From contig CAZXMB010000058.1 in NCBI GenBank assembly GCA_964641715.1, forward strand, positions 1-16,829: a stretch of 16,829 bases of DNA. The letters run 5' to 3'. This stretch comes from CAZXMB01 sp964641715 (GTDB taxonomy: Bacteria; Desulfobacterota; BSN033; UBA1163). Made by a program: the position numbers and the translations under genes. The first letter of the stretch is position 1. Each line of letters opens with the position of its first letter. Below the pieces are notes generated by a model. It saw only the letters and a program-made list of their open reading frames with translations. It did no database searches and was not told the DNA's origin. Positions 13,531-16,829 of this stretch are shown in pieces.

Positions 13531-16158
13531 ATGGAAGTCATCACCACACATAGCAACGCGGATTTTGATTCTCTCGCTTCAATGATTGCGGCAAAAAAGC
13601 TCTACCCCGATGCCGTTCTGGTCTTCCCCGGTTCTCAGGAGCGAAGCCTCCGGGATTTCTTCATCCACTCCACTCTTTACGCCCTAGAAGTGGAGAGGGT
13701 TAAAAATATCAATCTCCGGGAGGTGAAAAAGCTCATTCTGGTGGATACCCGGCAGGTGAGCCGGATCGGGAAATTCTCAGAGATCGTCTCAAAACCAGGG
13801 TTAGATATCCACATCTATGACCATCATCCTCCCTCCCCGGAGGATCTCCATGGTTCATTTGAAGTGGTCTCTGAAGTGGGAGCAACCGTGACCCTGCTCT
13901 TGGACATCTTGCGGAAAAAGACGATAGAAATCACCCCTGATGAGGCCACGGTGATGCTTCTTGGTATCTATGAGGATACCGGAAACCTGACCTTTCCTTC
14001 TGCAAAAGAGGAAGATTTTATGGCAGCGGGATATCTCGTCCGCAAAGGGGCTAATCTCAATGTCATCTCAAACGTGATCACCAAGGAGCTGACCTCGGAG
14101 CAGGTCTTTCTCCTGAATGATCTCATCCAGTCCGCTACCCGATACCCGATCAACGGGATCGAGATCGTGATCGCCCAGGCCTCTGCGGAGAGGTATGTGG
14201 GAGACATTGCCATCCTTGTCCATAAACTGAAGGATATGGAGAATCTGGATGTCCTCTTTGTCCTCGTTCAAATGGAAGGCCGGGTCTACCTGATCGGGAG
14301 AAGTCGAATTGAAGAGGTGAACGTATCTGAGATCGCCTCGGAATTTGGGGGAGGGGGTCATCCCACTGCAGCCTCAGCCACAATCAAGGAGATGACTCTT
14401 GTGGAGACTCATGATCGGCTTCTGAAGATATTAAGAGAAGCGGTGAGACCTAAAAAGTTGGCCAGGGATGTGATGGTCCGCCCCATCAAGACCATTGAAC
14501 CTGATCGAACCCTGGAGGAGGCAAGGGAGGTCCTCACCCGTTATCATCTTGACACCCTCCCTGTCCTTCAACAGGAGAGGATGGTGGGTCTGATTGCCAA
14601 AGAAACCGTGGAGAGAGGAATTCATCATGGTCTAAAAGAGGCTTTGGTCAGGGATTATATGACGACGGAGTTTTTCCTTATCTCTCCGGAAACCCCATTT
14701 TCTCGTGTCCGGGAACTCATCATCGGCCAGAATCAGGGCTTACTCCCTGTCATGGAGCAGGACCGCCTCGTCGGCATCATCACGGTCTCGGATATGATGC
14801 AAACCCTTCACAAAGAGATGATGAGATCAGTCCAGGAAAGCCATCCCCTTTATGCACGAAAAAAGATGATTTCAAAATTGATGAAGGAACGATTTCCTGA
14901 AAGGATACAGAACCTTCTTTTCCAGTTTGGGAGGGTAGGGGATGATCTGGGTTACCCGGTCTATGCCATTGGAGGGTTTGTCAGGGATCTCCTGATGAGA
15001 ACGGAAAATTATGATGTCGATATTGTAGTGGAGGGAGATGGAATTCGATTGGCCGAAGAATTTGAGAAGAGATTTCCCTGCCGCATTCGACCGCATAAAA
15101 AATTTGGGACGGCCATCATCCTCTTTCCGGATGGATTAAAGATTGATGTGGCGACAGCCCGCCTGGAGGTCTATGATTCTCCGGCCGCCCTGCCAACGGT
15201 TGAACGGGCTTCGATCAAGGCAGATCTTTATCGGAGAGATTTTACCATCAATACCCTGGCCATCCGGCTGAATTCAGAATCCTTTGGCGAACTGATCGAC
15301 TTTTATGGTGCGGTCAAAGACATCAAAGAGAAGGTGATCCGTGTCCTGCATAATCTTTCCTTCGTCGAGGATCCCACCCGGATCTTTCGAGCCATCCGCT
15401 TTGAACAGCGATTTAAATTTCAGATCGGAAAACACACACAGAATTTGATGAAGAATGCGGTGAAGATGGGATTTATGGATCGCCTCTCAGGGGGACGTAT
15501 TTTTTCTGAACTCATCCTAATCCTTGAAGAGGAGAATCCAATCCCTGCTCTGAAACGGATGAGAGACTTTCTTCTCTTCCATCTTCTTCACCCTCACCTT
15601 CAACTGGATGAGGAAAGAATCGGCCTCTTCGAACAGATTCATCAGGTCATCGCGTGGTTCGATTTCCTTTTTCTGGAAGAAAGATTTGACCGCTGGCTCA
15701 TCTATTTCTATGGTCTCATCGACTCCCTCAAGGAAGGGAAAACGGCAGAACTCTGCGACCGGTTGGCCATGAATGATAAGCTTAGGAGGAGGGTGATGGA
15801 GGGAAAACACCAGGCTGATCAGACGTTGCTTCAGTTCTTTTCGTGGATCCAGGGAGGAATGGAACCCAAACGGTCAGAGATCTATACGGTGCTCGATCCG
15901 CTCCCCACCGAGGTGAAACTCTTTATGATGGCTAAGACCACTCAGGCGGTCACCCGTCGGTATATCTCCCTCTATTTCACCCAGCTGAAGGACACACGGC
16001 CCATTCTAAGAGGGGCGGATTTGATACGGATGGGAATTCAGCCTGGCCCATCCATCAAGAAGAGACTGGAGGATCTTCGCAAGGCCCGGCTGGATGAACA
16101 GGTGATCACCCGAGAGGATGAGGTGGAGTATCTTTTTAGAGCCCAAGGGATAGAATAA
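13531..16158 (+). CDS. DHH phosphoesterase - CBS pair - tRNA nucleotidyltransferase/poly(A) polymerase fusion
   Basis: 875-residue multidomain protein. A DHH phosphoesterase domain at the N-terminus has HSNADFDS (7-14, Asp11 and Asp13), LVDT with Asp72, the DHH triad at 97-99 and YEDTG with Asp149. A DHHA1 domain ends in GGGGHPTAAS (273-282). Two CBS domains lie at about 312-360 and 373-425. A class II nucleotidyltransferase domain has AIGGFVRDLLM (479-489), the catalytic pair Asp495/Asp497 in DVDIVV, RRDFTINTLA (568-577) and EDPTRIFRAIRF (613-624), then a helical C-terminal region. This architecture is known in deltaproteobacteria and some other lineages, where related enzymes act as A-adding or CC-adding tRNA enzymes or poly(A) polymerases. 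The DHH part probably cleaves a phosphodiester, and CBS pairs usually bind adenine nucleotides. The frame is open from 13468, but those codons lie in the palindrome; ATG 13531 gives the family start MEVITTHSNAD. Confidence 0.92.
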   Translation: MEVITTHSNADFDSLASMIAAKKLYPDAVLVFPGSQERSLRDFFIHSTLYALEVERVKNINLREVKKLILVDTRQVSRIGKFSEIVSKPGLDIHIYDHHPPSPEDLHGSFEVVSEVGATVTLLLDILRKKTIEITPDEATVMLLGIYEDTGNLTFPSAKEEDFMAAGYLVRKGANLNVISNVITKELTSEQVFLLNDLIQSATRYPINGIEIVIAQASAERYVGDIAILVHKLKDMENLDVLFVLVQMEGRVYLIGRSRIEEVNVSEIASEFGGGGHPTAASATIKEMTLVETHDRLLKILREAVRPKKLARDVMVRPIKTIEPDRTLEEAREVLTRYHLDTLPVLQQERMVGLIAKETVERGIHHGLKEALVRDYMTTEFFLISPETPFSRVRELIIGQNQGLLPVMEQDRLVGIITVSDMMQTLHKEMMRSVQESHPLYARKKMISKLMKERFPERIQNLLFQFGRVGDDLGYPVYAIGGFVRDLLMRTENYDVDIVVEGDGIRLAEEFEKRFPCRIRPHKKFGTAIILFPDGLKIDVATARLEVYDSPAALPTVERASIKADLYRRDFTINTLAIRLNSESFGELIDFYGAVKDIKEKVIRVLHNLSFVEDPTRIFRAIRFEQRFKFQIGKHTQNLMKNAVKMGFMDRLSGGRIFSELILILEEENPIPALKRMRDFLLFHLLHPHLQLDEERIGLFEQIHQVIAWFDFLFLEERFDRWLIYFYGLIDSLKEGKTAELCDRLAMNDKLRRRVMEGKHQADQTLLQFFSWIQGGMEPKRSEIYTVLDPLPTEVKLFMMAKTTQAVTRRYISLYFTQLKDTRPILRGADLIRMGIQPGPSIKKRLEDLRKARLDEQVITREDEVEYLFRAQGIE

Positions 16159-16829
16159 TGGTTGAAGAGAGTTCCCCTTATACCATTCGATTGGAAGGAT
16201 TTGAAGGTCCTCTCGACCTCTTATTGCACCTCATCCATAAAAACGAGATTGATATCTTCAATATCCCCATTGCCCTTGTTATAGAGCAATATATGGAGCA
16301 TCTCAAATTAATGAAAACCCTCAATCTCGATATCGCCGGAGAATATCTTCTGATGGCTTCAACCCTGCTTCACATCAAATCGAAACTTCTTCTTCCACAG
16401 GCGCCCGAAGAGGAAGGGGAGGAGGAAGGGGAAGATCCCAGGGCAGAATTGGTTCGACGACTCCTGGAATATCAGAAATTTAAGACCGCAGCGACCGAAC
16501 TGATCGGGCGACCCGTACTCGATCGTGATGTATTTGTCCGACTGGTTTCAAAGGAATCCGAGGAGGAGGAGAGGGAGGAAAGGATTGAGGTGAGTCTCTT
16601 TGACCTCCTGGAGGCATTTCGCCATATCTTGGAACGGGTTAAAGAGGATACCGTCCACAATGTAATCTTAGATCGAATTAGCGTTGAGGATAGGATTCAG
16701 GAAATCCTGACTTTTCTTCAACAAGAAAAAAGGAGCATCGCCTTTCACTTCTTATTTCCGGAAGATGCTTCTCGCCGAATGGTCGTCGTCACTTTTCTGG
16801 CCATTCTGGAATTGGTCAAGATGAAATGG
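16158..16829 (+). CDS. scpA: Segregation and condensation protein A (3' end cut by window)
   Basis: Kleisin subunit of the Smc-ScpA-ScpB condensin complex, which compacts and separates chromosomes. 224 codons are visible and the frame is still open at the window end. The N-terminal Smc-binding region has LEGFEGPLDLLLHLI (about 12-26) and DIFNIPIALVIEQYM; LLMASTLLHIKSKLLLP (about 65-81) follows. An acidic stretch of Glu repeats spans about 84-93. The C-terminal winged-helix segment, which contacts Smc heads, has begun (VVTFLAILELVKMK), so only a few tens of residues are probably missing. The ATG at 16158 overlaps the preceding stop by one base (TAATG), so translation is coupled to the fusion gene. 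scpB would be expected just downstream. Confidence 0.95.
   Translation, partial: MVEESSPYTIRLEGFEGPLDLLLHLIHKNEIDIFNIPIALVIEQYMEHLKLMKTLNLDIAGEYLLMASTLLHIKSKLLLPQAPEEEGEEEGEDPRAELVRRLLEYQKFKTAATELIGRPVLDRDVFVRLVSKESEEEEREERIEVSLFDLLEAFRHILERVKEDTVHNVILDRISVEDRIQEILTFLQQEKRSIAFHFLFPEDASRRMVVVTFLAILELVKMKW

Noticed and set aside
1..16829. CRISPR array, tRNA or rRNA genes, riboswitches
   Set aside because: I saw no regularly spaced repeats, cloverleaf-like segments, rRNA signatures or known riboswitch cores on either strand. Every stretch over 300 bases is occupied by a confident gene.

Overview
The window is a compact, entirely plus-strand piece of a bacterial chromosome. It looks like a deltaproteobacterium in the broad sense (Desulfobacterota-like). 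The grounds are the gene order rimP-nusA-ylxR-infB-ylxP-rbfA-truB-rpsO-pnp-M16 peptidase-dut, then xerD, a DHH-CBS-nucleotidyltransferase fusion protein and scpA, plus the style of the proteins. This placement comes from recalled gene order and family features, not from a search. No tRNA, rRNA, CRISPR array, insertion sequence or prophage is visible.

Positions 1-1573 hold a small accessory group: a near-consensus sigma-70 promoter (115-143), a stand-alone HNH nuclease, a HIT-family nucleotide hydrolase or phosphorylase, and a small LapA-type membrane protein that overlaps the HIT gene by 4 bases. Positions 1574-1746 are a 173-base regulatory spacer. It contains a weak hairpin after lapA, a good promoter (1637-1665) and a strong intrinsic-terminator hairpin (1686-1716), all ahead of rimP.

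Positions 1747-12431 form an 11-gene cluster with gaps of at most about 55 bases and several start-stop overlaps, most simply read as one operon. It covers ribosome maturation (RimP, RbfA, YlxP), transcription elongation and termination (NusA, with YlxR), translation initiation (IF2), tRNA pseudouridylation (TruB), ribosomal protein S15, RNA decay (PNPase), an M16 zinc peptidase and dUTPase. A clean intrinsic terminator closes it at 12464-12496. The DHH phosphoesterase gene (nrnA type) often found between rbfA and truB in related clusters is absent; here those two genes overlap by 11 bases.

Positions 12504-16829 hold chromosome-maintenance and RNA-processing genes: the tyrosine recombinase XerD; a strand-skewed imperfect palindrome of about 125 bases; an 875-residue protein joining a DHH/DHHA1 phosphoesterase, two CBS domains and a class II tRNA nucleotidyltransferase/poly(A) polymerase; and scpA, which runs off the window end.

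I see no wholly novel system. The points most worth a second look are the promoter-terminator arrangement ahead of rimP-nusA, the DHH module missing from the operon but present in a downstream fusion, the terminator with a duplicated arm abutting the xerD start, and the skewed palindromic intergenic element.
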